Of a DNA stretch of 64,000 nt, positions 55,140 through 64,000 are shown piece by piece (position 1 is the stretch's first letter; the number at the start of each line of letters is the position of its first letter). The position numbers and the translations under genes are program-made. The stretch is from Hydrogenovibrio halophilus DSM 15072 (lineage in GTDB: Bacteria > Pseudomonadota > Gammaproteobacteria > Thiomicrospirales > Thiomicrospiraceae), in contig NZ_KB913033.1 in assembly GCF_000384235.1 (NCBI RefSeq), positions 2,239,164 through 2,303,163 on the forward strand, given 5' to 3'. The notes under the pieces are model-generated. The model had not been told where the DNA came from and did not search any database. It saw only the letters and a program-made list of their open reading frames with translations.

Positions 55140-55625
55140 CTAATCCGGGTCCGGAATCACATAATCCTCGTAATCCAGCCCGGGTTGATCCACCACCAGC
55201 CGAATCCCATGCAATCCCTGATGCCTCTGTTTCACCGAACGGCGATCCCCGCTTTTCAACGGATGCCAATCCGCCAGATCCCGGCCCTGATGCACCCGAC
55301 GGTAACCGCACGTGTCCGGCAACCAGTCAAACTCGGCCACACGTTCCGGCGTCAAGGCCACACACCCTGGCACATTGACCGAACGGTTGGCGTAATCCGA
55401 ACAGGCCGCGGTCTCGGGATCCGACCATTCACACACCACGCGGGTATAAACCAACTCGCCCGTGTCCTCATCCTCCAGTTTGGTCAGACAGCACAAGCCA
55501 CAGCCATCACACAGCGATTCCCACTGCGACGCACTCATCTCTGACAACGACAAACACAACCAGAAAGGTTTTTTTGACGGTTCAGCCGGAGAACCTTCTG
55601 AAAAGGTTTTGTTTTTATCATTCAT
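55140..55625 (-). CDS. YcgN family protein (cysteine cluster, metal-binding)
   Basis: The 161-residue product matches YcgN/UPF0260: WESLCDGCGLCCLTKLEDEDTGE, then WSDPETAACSDYANRSVNVPGCV, VAEFDWLPDTCGYR and LADWHPL. The eight or so conserved Cys suggest a zinc or iron site. Function unknown. The ATG at 55625 is a plausible start, but the ribosome site is weak. Confidence 0.85.
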   Translation of the reverse strand: MNDKNKTFSEGSPAEPSKKPFWLCLSLSEMSASQWESLCDGCGLCCLTKLEDEDTGELVYTRVVCEWSDPETAACSDYANRSVNVPGCVALTPERVAEFDWLPDTCGYRRVHQGRDLADWHPLKSGDRRSVKQRHQGLHGIRLVVDQPGLDYEDYVIPDPD

Positions 55626-55733
55626 TTTCAAACACTTAAGTTATATTTCTGTTTTGGCACGCTTATTGATCTATTGACTGTGAAAAGCCCAATTCTGTCA
55701 AAGATTTGACACAGTACACACAAGGAGCGTTTT

Positions 55734-56189
55734 ATGGGTAAGACAACAATGGATACTTCTCAAAAAGTCGTGACCTGTCTGGACTACATTGATCAGAGAC
55801 TGGAAGACACGTCCGAACAGACCATTCAGATTGCGGAAATGATCATTGACGACATCAAGGAGCTGACCGCCGGCTACCCTCAGGCGCTCAGAGACAACAG
55901 TCTTCAAGCGCATGCCGACAAAGTCCGAGATACGCAAATGAAATGGGTCAATCAGTTGCAGGACATCATTCTGGAGCAGGCGCAACGCGACCTGAACGGT
56001 CAGGTGATTCAGGCCCTGCAGAAGTTCGCACAAAACCTGAATGACAAACAGAACAAGCATCTGGACTTTGAATTGCCGAGCGTGGTGCAACGCCGGGATG
56101 CCAATCTGGCGCATGAGTACCTGACACAGGAGGAAATCGAGTTACTGATGGCCTCTGACGCCTTGCCAGCGAATCAGGTGCATCACTGA
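55734..56189 (+). CDS. Short CheZ-like protein (candidate CheY-P phosphatase)
   Basis: The 151-residue product is helical and has QRDLNGQVIQAL (D86 and Q90), which aligns with the catalytic DLTGQ of CheZ (Asp143 and Gln147 in E. coli). The tail LTQEEIELLMAS (130-141) resembles the CheY-binding end of CheZ and FliM. It is shorter than CheZ (about 214 residues), missing part of the N-terminal helix. The AGGAG ribosome site is strong. No other flagellar gene is nearby; CheV is 45 kb away. The assignment rests on motif only. Confidence 0.6.
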   Translation: MGKTTMDTSQKVVTCLDYIDQRLEDTSEQTIQIAEMIIDDIKELTAGYPQALRDNSLQAHADKVRDTQMKWVNQLQDIILEQAQRDLNGQVIQALQKFAQNLNDKQNKHLDFELPSVVQRRDANLAHEYLTQEEIELLMASDALPANQVHH

Positions 56190-56266
56190 GCCAATCAGAG
56201 GAAACTCAGAGGTCCATCAGAACCAGATCACACCGACTGTCAATCCGGCAGTCGGATGCCATTTTT

Positions 56267-56278
56267 ACCAGGCCTGGT
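56267..56278. repeat. ACCAGGCCTGGT palindrome, copy 13
   Basis: Between the convergent CheZ-like gene (78 nt away) and secF (30 nt away). Flanks are ATTTTT and AAAAACC, making it a bidirectional terminator candidate. Confidence 0.92.
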
Positions 56279-56308
56279 AAAAACCAGATTCCATTTTTAT
56301 TTTTTGTT

Positions 56309-57313
56309 TTATTTTTTGGCCGCCGCCTGCGCTTCGCGCGCCTCACGCTTGGCTTCTTCTTCCAGAAAAATTCGATGCAACTCTTCTTCCTGAGCCGAAT
56401 CGTCCTCGCCTTCCTTGACCGGCTTCATCAGGTCTTCTTTGGACACGCCCAACGCCAACGCAATGGAACTGGCCACAAACATGGATGAATAGGTCCCGAC
56501 GACAACGCCGACAATCAATGCCAGTGCAAAGCCGTAAATCACTTCGCCGCCAATCGCGATCAGCGCTGCCAACACCAGCAAAGTCGTCACAGAGGTCATA
56601 ATGGTTCGCGCCAGCATCTGGTTGACGGCGAGGTTGGTCACATCCACGGGGGTGCCATCGCGCACGGTGCGGAAGTTTTCCCGCACCCGGTCAAAGACCA
56701 CAATGGTGTCGTTCAGCGAGTAACCGATCACCGCCAGAATCGCCGCCAGCACGGTCAGATCAAATTGCACCTGGGTCCAGGCAAACACACCGATGGTGAT
56801 GGTCACATCGTGTACCAGTGCGGCCACCGCGCCCAGTGAAAAGCGGAATTCGAAACGCAGGGCCACATAAATCAACACCCCGATCAGCGCATAGATCAGA
56901 GACAAAGCCCCGTCTTCGGTCAGTTCATCACCGACTTGCGGGCCGACAAACTCGACCCGGCGCAATTCAAACGCCTCGTTATGCTGGTTCGCCAACATGT
57001 CCATCACCTGATTGGAAATCTGGGCCGAACTTTCCTGCGGTCGCGGCGCAATGCGGATCAAGACCTCTTCGGCCGAGCCGAAATTCTGCACGGAAGCCCG
57101 CTCATAACCATTGTCCAGCAAGGCCGTGCGAATGGCGTCCACGTCCGCTGGCTCGTCATAAGCCAGCTCAATGATGGTGCCACCGGTAAAATCGATGCCG
57201 AAATTCAGGCCCTTTATGGCCAGACCGGCGACGGAGGCGGCCAGCAAAAGCAGCGACAGGATCATGGCCTGTCCGCGAAACCGCATAAAATTGTAACGTT
57301 GCTCGTTTTGCAC
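56309..57313 (-). CDS. secF: Protein translocase subunit SecF
   Basis: SecF, with SecD, uses the proton gradient to pull proteins out of SecYEG. The 334-residue product has six membrane helices and the family features FGIDFTGGTIIEL, GYSLNDTIVVFDRVRENFR and TTLLVLAALIAIGGEVIYGFA. It starts with GTG at 57313 after AAGGAA. The C-terminal tail is charged (Glu and Lys). It follows secD by 61 nt. Confidence 0.95.
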   Translation of the reverse strand: MQNEQRYNFMRFRGQAMILSLLLLAASVAGLAIKGLNFGIDFTGGTIIELAYDEPADVDAIRTALLDNGYERASVQNFGSAEEVLIRIAPRPQESSAQISNQVMDMLANQHNEAFELRRVEFVGPQVGDELTEDGALSLIYALIGVLIYVALRFEFRFSLGAVAALVHDVTITIGVFAWTQVQFDLTVLAAILAVIGYSLNDTIVVFDRVRENFRTVRDGTPVDVTNLAVNQMLARTIMTSVTTLLVLAALIAIGGEVIYGFALALIVGVVVGTYSSMFVASSIALALGVSKEDLMKPVKEGEDDSAQEEELHRIFLEEEAKREAREAQAAAKK

Positions 57314-57374
57314 GGATCAATTCCTTTTCATCTTCCACAAAACCCGCTCACCGAACACGTCGGTGAGACAGAGT

Positions 57375-59252
57375 TTAAATCGACAGTTTCTGTACCGGTT
57401 TGTTGCCATAAATCAGGTTGATCACTGCACGCGTACCCACAATCGCGGTAAACATGGAGGTCAGAATCCCGATGCTGAGGGTGATCGCAAAGCCTTTGAT
57501 CGGTCCAGTACCGAAACTGAACAGCACCACCGCTGCCAACAGCGTGGTGATATTGGCGTCGGCAATGGTCACAAAGGCTTTTTCATAACCGGCATGAATC
57601 GCAGTCTGAATCGACGAATGGCGCATCTCCTCACGAATGCGTTCGAAAATCAACACATTGGCGTCCACGGCCATCCCCACGGTCAGAACGATCCCGGCAA
57701 TGCCCGGCAGCGTCAGGGTCGCCTGCAACAGCGACAGCACCGCCACAATGATCACCAGATTCAGGGTCAGCGCCACATTGGCCACCATGCCAAACACTTT
57801 GTAGCGGAAAGCCATCACCACCAATACCAGAGCAAAGCCGACGATCACCGACAAAAAGCCCTGATTGATGTTGTCCTGACCCATGCTGGGGCCAATGGTG
57901 CGTTCTTCCACAATTTCCATCGGTGCGGCCAGGGCCCCGGCACGCAACAGCAAGGCCAGATCCTGCGCTTCCTGCGGGCTGTCCAGCCCGGTGATCTGGA
58001 AACGGTTGGCAAACTGACCCCGGATCACGGCGGCGTTGATCACATCTTTGGTGGTGGTGCGTTTTTTGACAACTTCGCCATCTTTTTCAATGGTGTCGAC
58101 CCGGTTTTCAATGAACACCACTGCCATGCGGTTGCCGACGTTTTCTTTGGTGGTGGCCAGCATCTTGCGGCCACCGGCACCGTCCAGCGTCACGGAAACC
58201 TGCGGCGAACCGGCTTCCGAGTCGATGCCGGATTTGGCATCGATCACATTGTCGCCGCTGACGATGATGCTGCGTTTCAGCAGAATCGGACGCCCGTCAC
58301 GGAATTGATACAGACGCGCCCCATTGGGCGCATAACCGGTGCGTTCGGCCCGAACCGGGTCACCTTTTTCTTCCACCAGACGGAATTCCAGTGTGGCGGT
58401 CGCCCCCAGAATTTCCTTGGCCTTGGCCGTGTCCTGCACCCCGGGCAATTGCACCACGATGCGACGATCGCCCTGCTGCTGAATCAGCGGCTCGGCCACA
58501 CCCAGCTCATTGATACGGTTGCGCAGGGTGGTGATGTTCTGTTTCAAAGCGTATTTGCGGGTCTCAGACTTTACCTGTGCCAGCAGGGGCAGGGAAATTT
58601 CCCCGTTTTCCTGATCCGGCTTCGGTTCAAACGTCTGCGGGAATTCGGCATTGACGACGCTCAAAGTCTTTTCCATCTCGCTGGCATCGCGCAAACGCAA
58701 CAACAGTTCGTCGTCTTCGTGGGTGAGGCCCAGATAGCGAATCCGTTCTTCGCGCAACACCGCTTTGAGCTCGTCCACATAACGCTCATAGGTTTTGGCA
58801 ATCGCCGCTTCCATGTCCACGTCCATCAGGAAATGGACCCCGCCGCGCAAATCCAGCCCCAGATACATGGGTTGGGCTCCGACCGAGCGCAGCAGTTCCG
58901 GCGTGGCCGGTGCCAGGTTCAACGCCACCACGGCCTGACGGCCCATGGCTTCTTTCAGCAGGCTTCGCGCCTCCAACTGGTCGTCGCTGGAGTGAAAGCG
59001 CAACAGAAACTGCTCCTGATGGCGCTCAAACTGTTTGGGTTCGATCCCGGCTTCCGCCAGAGTGGTGCGAATCCGGTCGGCGGTCTGCTGGTCGAATTCA
59101 ACGGTTTTGACCGGTGAAATCTGAACCGCCGGATCGTCGCCAAACAAATTGGGGGCGGCATAAGTGACACTGAGCACAATCGCCACCGCCAGCAGCAGGT
59201 ATTTCCACAGCGGGTAGGTGTTACTGATGATTTTCTGTCTGGATTCAAACAT
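57375..59252 (-). CDS. secD: Protein translocase subunit SecD
   Basis: The 625-residue product has an N-terminal helix, a large periplasmic domain and five C-terminal helices. LGLDLRGGVHFLMDVDM and the RRIVVQLPGVQD segment mark the periplasmic part, and MGQDNINQGFLS, VGMAVDANVLIFERIREEMR and FGTGPIKGFAITLSIGI the membrane part. The length matches E. coli SecD (615). An upstream hairpin may limit expression relative to yajC. Confidence 0.96.
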   Translation of the reverse strand: MFESRQKIISNTYPLWKYLLLAVAIVLSVTYAAPNLFGDDPAVQISPVKTVEFDQQTADRIRTTLAEAGIEPKQFERHQEQFLLRFHSSDDQLEARSLLKEAMGRQAVVALNLAPATPELLRSVGAQPMYLGLDLRGGVHFLMDVDMEAAIAKTYERYVDELKAVLREERIRYLGLTHEDDELLLRLRDASEMEKTLSVVNAEFPQTFEPKPDQENGEISLPLLAQVKSETRKYALKQNITTLRNRINELGVAEPLIQQQGDRRIVVQLPGVQDTAKAKEILGATATLEFRLVEEKGDPVRAERTGYAPNGARLYQFRDGRPILLKRSIIVSGDNVIDAKSGIDSEAGSPQVSVTLDGAGGRKMLATTKENVGNRMAVVFIENRVDTIEKDGEVVKKRTTTKDVINAAVIRGQFANRFQITGLDSPQEAQDLALLLRAGALAAPMEIVEERTIGPSMGQDNINQGFLSVIVGFALVLVVMAFRYKVFGMVANVALTLNLVIIVAVLSLLQATLTLPGIAGIVLTVGMAVDANVLIFERIREEMRHSSIQTAIHAGYEKAFVTIADANITTLLAAVVLFSFGTGPIKGFAITLSIGILTSMFTAIVGTRAVINLIYGNKPVQKLSI

Positions 59253-59348
59253 CTTGGCTTACCATTGCCTGCCTGAGCAGGTTACACACAATTGCGTTCC
59301 TTAAAACCGGAACATGGAAGAATATCTCTGAAACAAAAAAGGGCCGGA

Positions 59349-59378
59349 CACGGTTTGACCATGCCCTGACCCTTTTTA
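59349..59378 (-). terminator. Imperfect terminator-like hairpin between yajC and secD
   Basis: On the minus strand AAAAAGGG and a CCCTTTTTT tail bracket an imperfect stem with mismatches. It may act as a partial terminator within the yajC-secDF transcript. Confidence 0.35.
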
Positions 59379-59395
59379 TCGCCCATCGAATCGGC

Positions 59396-59731
59396 TTACT
59401 CGGCCTGACCTTTCAGCGTGCCTTTGGGCAGCTCACGCGCCACGTTCTGGCGTTCGACTTTGACTGTGACATTGGGCGCAATTTCCAGATCGATGAAGCT
59501 GTCGTCCATCTCACGGATTTTGCCGGCCAGTCCGCCGTATGTGACCACTTCCGCCCCTTTGGACAAGGCTTCGACCAGTTTTTTGTGTTCTTTGACTTTC
59601 TTCTGCTGGGGACGAATCAACAGAAAATAAAACACCACAAACAACAGAATCAATGGAATCAATGCTTCAAAGCCACTGCCTGAAGCCGCTGCACCGTTTT
59701 CTGCCATGGCATCGGAAATAAAAAAGCTCAT
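59396..59731 (-). CDS. yajC: Sec translocase accessory protein YajC
   Basis: The 111-residue product has one membrane helix (LIPLILLFVVFYFLLIRPQ) followed by the family stretch QQKKVKEHKKLVEALSKGAEVVT. YajC joins SecDF in the holotranslocon and is next to it in E. coli. The ATG at 59731 follows AGAGG. Length matches E. coli (110). Confidence 0.95.
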   Translation of the reverse strand: MSFFISDAMAENGAAASGSGFEALIPLILLFVVFYFLLIRPQQKKVKEHKKLVEALSKGAEVVTYGGLAGKIREMDDSFIDLEIAPNVTVKVERQNVARELPKGTLKGQAE

Positions 59732-59861
59732 AGTTTTGCCTCTCCTTGTAAAAGTTCGCAATATTGTGGCACAAAGCGCCCGCAAATTCTAAAAAATTGT
59801 CAGCCACAGCGGAATAATCAGAAAAATATCGCCGTTCCATCCCATGCAAAGGTCAAAATTG

Positions 59862-59873
59862 ACCAGGCCTGGT
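59862..59873. repeat. ACCAGGCCTGGT palindrome, copy 14
   Basis: 14 nt beyond the tgt stop and before yajC. The left flank is AATTG, the right flank GGTTTTC. Confidence 0.9.
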
Positions 59874-59887
59874 GGTTTTCAGAGTTT

Positions 59888-62076
<2,189 letters not shown>

Positions 62077-62184
62077 TGCGAATCCCCCAATACGAATCCA
62101 CTAAGGCATGGTTTAAAATGGCGGCATTATACCGCAAACCGTTCAATCCGACAGCCGAGCGGCCAGCCGGTCGATGCAAAAACA

Positions 62185-62196
62185 ACCAGGCCTGGT
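62185..62196. repeat. ACCAGGCCTGGT palindrome, copy 15
   Basis: Between divergent queA and the DUF3087-like gene, the only copy at two 5' ends. The left flank is AACA, the right flank CAAAC. Confidence 0.9.
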
Positions 62197-62259
62197 CAAA
62201 CTTTGGTCGGAACTTGCTAAAATGGCGGCAAAAACACCATCATCATTTGAGGAGACAAG

Positions 62260-62793
62260 ATGTTTGTTCTGGAAGAAATGGACCCGTCGGCCTATCGGCG
62301 CAAAACCCGCAACGCCACCCTGATCATCATGGCGATGTTCATCGTGATTGGCATGATCACCGCCACCACCTTTGTCAAATACCTGAGCCCCTACAATAAC
62401 AACATGATTGTGCTCAACCTTTTGGGCGCGCTACTGGGGCTGGTGATCACGTTTTTTATCGTCAAATGGTTTTTTGCCGACAAACCCTGGATGCACGAGA
62501 CCATGTATGCCTGGCGCTTGAAACGCAATCTGATGAAAATCTCCAACGCCCATGAACCCCTGCTGAAAGCGGTGGAGGAGCAGGATCCGGAAGCCATGAA
62601 AATCCTGCGGTTCTACCATCTGGGGCTGACCCAGATGCACACACTGGAAAACAATTACCACGCCCTGACCGACCTCAAAGCCGAAAAAGAACAGCTGGAA
62701 ACGCAGATGCAGGCCCAGAACCTGTCTCTGGAACAGGACGGTTTTGATCCGAAACAACTGGCACCTTATGAATCAGACAGGTCAGCGTCTTAA
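62260..62793 (+). CDS. DUF3087-like inner-membrane protein
   Basis: The 177-residue product begins MFVLEEMDPSAYRRKTRNAT, has two membrane helices (about residues 20-42 and 50-70) and a cytoplasmic helical domain with LKAEKEQLETQMQAQNLSLEQ coiled coil. I recall similar proteins as DUF3087; function unknown. The ATG follows GAGGAGA. It diverges from queA. Confidence 0.78.
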   Translation: MFVLEEMDPSAYRRKTRNATLIIMAMFIVIGMITATTFVKYLSPYNNNMIVLNLLGALLGLVITFFIVKWFFADKPWMHETMYAWRLKRNLMKISNAHEPLLKAVEEQDPEAMKILRFYHLGLTQMHTLENNYHALTDLKAEKEQLETQMQAQNLSLEQDGFDPKQLAPYESDRSAS

Positions 62794-62816
62794 CCCGAAG
62801 GGAAACATTCGGGTTA
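62791..62816 (+). terminator. Hairpin at the end of the DUF3087-like gene
   Basis: TAACCCGAA (62791-62799) pairs perfectly with TTCGGGTTA (62808-62816) around eight bases. The T run is missing, so it may stabilise the 3' end or terminate poorly. Confidence 0.5.
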
Positions 62817-63014
62817 AATGTCGTCAAACCAGCGCAGTTTGGTGGCGTTTCTGGGTAATTCGCACGACTCTCTGAGTACAGATCTTTGGAATACGAACCC
62901 CGATTGCAACAAATTGCCAGAGAACAAAACAAAAAATCACGCTGGGATAAAAATCAGGAATAACGAAGCTATTCGCAATCAACAGGAAAATTCGGGAAGA
63001 ACAGAAAAAAGAAA

Positions 63015-63091
63015 TGGTACGACTGAGTGGATTCGAACCACCGACCTCCACCATGTCAAGGTGGCGCTCTAACCAACTGAGCTACAGTCGT
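63015..63091 (-). tRNA. tRNA-Val(GAC)
   Basis: The minus strand folds as a full cloverleaf: acceptor ACGACTG (63085-63091) pairs with CAGTCGT (63019-63025), the anticodon loop is TTGACAT between CCACC and GGTGG, and CCA (63015-63017) is encoded. The D arm is GCTCAGTTGGTTAGAGC. It is four bases behind tRNA-Leu and cotranscribed with it. Confidence 0.97.
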
Positions 63092-63095
63092 ATTT

Positions 63096-63182
63096 TGGTA
63101 CCAGTGGGCGGACTCGAACCGCCACGCCGATTAAGGCATCGGATTTTGAATCCGACGTGTCTACCAATTTCACCACACTGGC
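63096..63182 (-). tRNA. tRNA-Leu(CAA)
   Basis: The minus-strand cloverleaf has acceptor GCCAGTG (63176-63182) pairing with CACTGGT (63100-63106, one G-U pair), anticodon loop TTCAAAA between TCGGA and TCCGA, and a long variable arm (TGCCTTAATCGGCGT). CCA is encoded at 63096-63098. It is the first gene of the tRNA pair. Confidence 0.97.
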
Positions 63183-63214
63183 CTGGAACAACATTCCGTT
63201 TAAAGAATGCGCGC

Positions 63215-63243
63215 ATTATAGGGACACAAAACCGCCAAGTCAA
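63215..63243 (-). promoter_or_regulatory. Promoter of the tRNA pair
   Basis: Minus strand: TTGACT (63238-63243), exactly 17 nt, then a perfect TATAAT (63215-63220) followed by the GC-rich discriminator GCGCGC. Such discriminators mark stringently controlled stable-RNA promoters. Confidence 0.85.
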
Positions 63244-63269
63244 CCGTTTCTGCGCTTTTTTGAAAGGGG

Positions 63270-64000
63270 TCACTCCAACTTGGAACGGATGTCCTGAACC
63301 CGGCGGACCCACGGTGAAATATCAAACTGTTGTTTGTAGCGCTCGGCGGCCTGATCGGCGTCATCCCGACTGGCATAACGCCCGCTGAGTAACACAAAAT
63401 AACGTTCGCCGTTGCGGGTCAGGGGGATAACTTTGGCCCCTTCCAGCCCTTTCTGCTCGACAATGCGTTTGACCGAACGCTGGTCAGACATGCTTGCCAG
63501 TTGCAATGTGTAGTTTTCCGCCGGCGCGTCTTTCAGCCAACGAATCGGCTCCGGCAGATCGGATTGATTGGTCTGAGCCTGCTCCTTTTTCGGTGCTTGC
63601 GGCTTTTTGGGACTGGATGGGTCTCCGATCAGGCGGATCACGGGTTGGTTCAACCGCGACACTTCCGGACTGGCGGGTTCGGCAATGGTGGCCTCATCTT
63701 CGGAGGCCGTTTCTGCAGACGCATCGGTGTTGGCGCCTGCCGCCTCTTCGGCTTGTCCATCCGACTGAGCGGCCAGTCGGGTGATCAGCGTTTCCAGCTT
63801 GCTTTCAATTCCCCGGCTGTGTTCACGCAGTTTTTGCTCCAGAATGTCGATCGTCACCACCTGACTGCCTGTCTGCGCCGAAGCGCTTCCGTCAGAGGAG
63901 TTGAACTGGGTCAGGGTATTCGCCTGATCGGTGACCGAATGATCCAGTGCCTGTTGTGCGGCTTTCAGATTGGCCACTTCTTCTTCCAGCGTGGCCACCT
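63270..64000 (-). CDS. SPOR-domain protein, C-terminal part (cut by window edge)
   Basis: The frame runs off the right edge, so the N-terminus is missing; a GTG at 63998 opens it but looks internal. The C-terminal 75 residues are a SPOR domain (NYTLQLASMSDQRSVKRIVEQ, then YFVLLSGRYASRDDADQAAERY), which binds denuded septal peptidoglycan. Before it come a coiled coil (EEEVANLKAAQQALDHSV) and a low-complexity Ala/Glu/Ser/Pro linker. The layout resembles DamX-type division proteins, but any SPOR protein is possible. Confidence 0.8.
   Translation of the reverse strand, partial: VATLEEEVANLKAAQQALDHSVTDQANTLTQFNSSDGSASAQTGSQVVTIDILEQKLREHSRGIESKLETLITRLAAQSDGQAEEAAGANTDASAETASEDEATIAEPASPEVSRLNQPVIRLIGDPSSPKKPQAPKKEQAQTNQSDLPEPIRWLKDAPAENYTLQLASMSDQRSVKRIVEQKGLEGAKVIPLTRNGERYFVLLSGRYASRDDADQAAERYKQQFDISPWVRRVQDIRSKLE

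Noticed and set aside
57363-59117. A 584-codon plus-strand open frame
   Set aside because: It is the exact antisense of secD. It has low-complexity His/Gln-rich composition, typical of shadow frames in this composition, and no ribosome site.

Overview
The window reads as chromosomal backbone of a gammaproteobacterium. Gene content and order match that class: rpsB-tsf-pyrH-frr-uppS-cdsA-rseP-bamA-skp-lpxD-fabZ-lpxA-lpxB-rnhB, divergent map-glnD-dapD, accA-tilS-pyrG, queA-tgt-yajC-secD-secF. Base composition looks mid-50s G+C by eye (not counted). A small c-type cytochrome and a DsrE-like periplasmic protein hint at sulfur or respiratory metabolism, but the genus cannot be named. I see no insertion sequence, prophage or CRISPR array.

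Layout. 1-9.3 kb (minus strand): pyrG (cut by the window edge), tilS, accA, ycaO, an unknown secreted protein, tsaB and a yoaA-type helicase, with a small cytochrome c gene on the plus strand. 9.4-10.7 kb: a zinc-free L36 gene converging on cheV. 10.7-24.2 kb: the long envelope/lipid A/translation block, read from rpsB (preceded by a folded S2-type leader) down to rnhB. dxr and dnaE, often part of this block, are not here. 24.4-31.7 kb (plus): map, glnD, dapD, a yffB-dapE fusion, a small membrane protein and a cNMP-fold protein. 31.8-35.5 kb: an NSS-family symporter, murB and an MscS-type channel. 35.6-42.6 kb (minus): nagZ, two peptide-ABC permeases, a cytosolic YkuD enzyme, a TetR regulator, a Tat/lipobox peptide-binding protein and a TolC-like protein; this could be a murein-peptide uptake and recycling locus. 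42.6-54.3 kb (minus): CYTH protein, cysM, UbiA-family prenyltransferase, unknown secreted protein, GST, DsrE-like protein, yfhL-type ferredoxin, trhP, DNA-deoxyinosine glycosylase, peroxiredoxin, rimO, an Asp-box sialidase-like protein, hemJ. 54.4-64 kb: slyD, a 162-bp inverted-repeat element, ycgN, a mini CheZ-like protein, secF/secD/yajC, tgt/queA, a DUF3087-like membrane protein, tRNA-Leu and tRNA-Val, and a truncated SPOR protein.

The most striking signal is a perfect 12-bp palindrome, ACCAGGCCTGGT, found 15 times (about one per 4.3 kb; about 0.004 copies expected by chance with equal base frequencies). Eight copies are intergenic, seven of those just 3' of genes and often with T-run/A-run flanks. 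Seven lie inside genes, six of them in the one reading phase that encodes Gln-Ala-Trp. It behaves like a genome-wide iterated palindrome (compare HIP1 or uptake sequences) that can double as a terminator. I do not recognise it as a described element.
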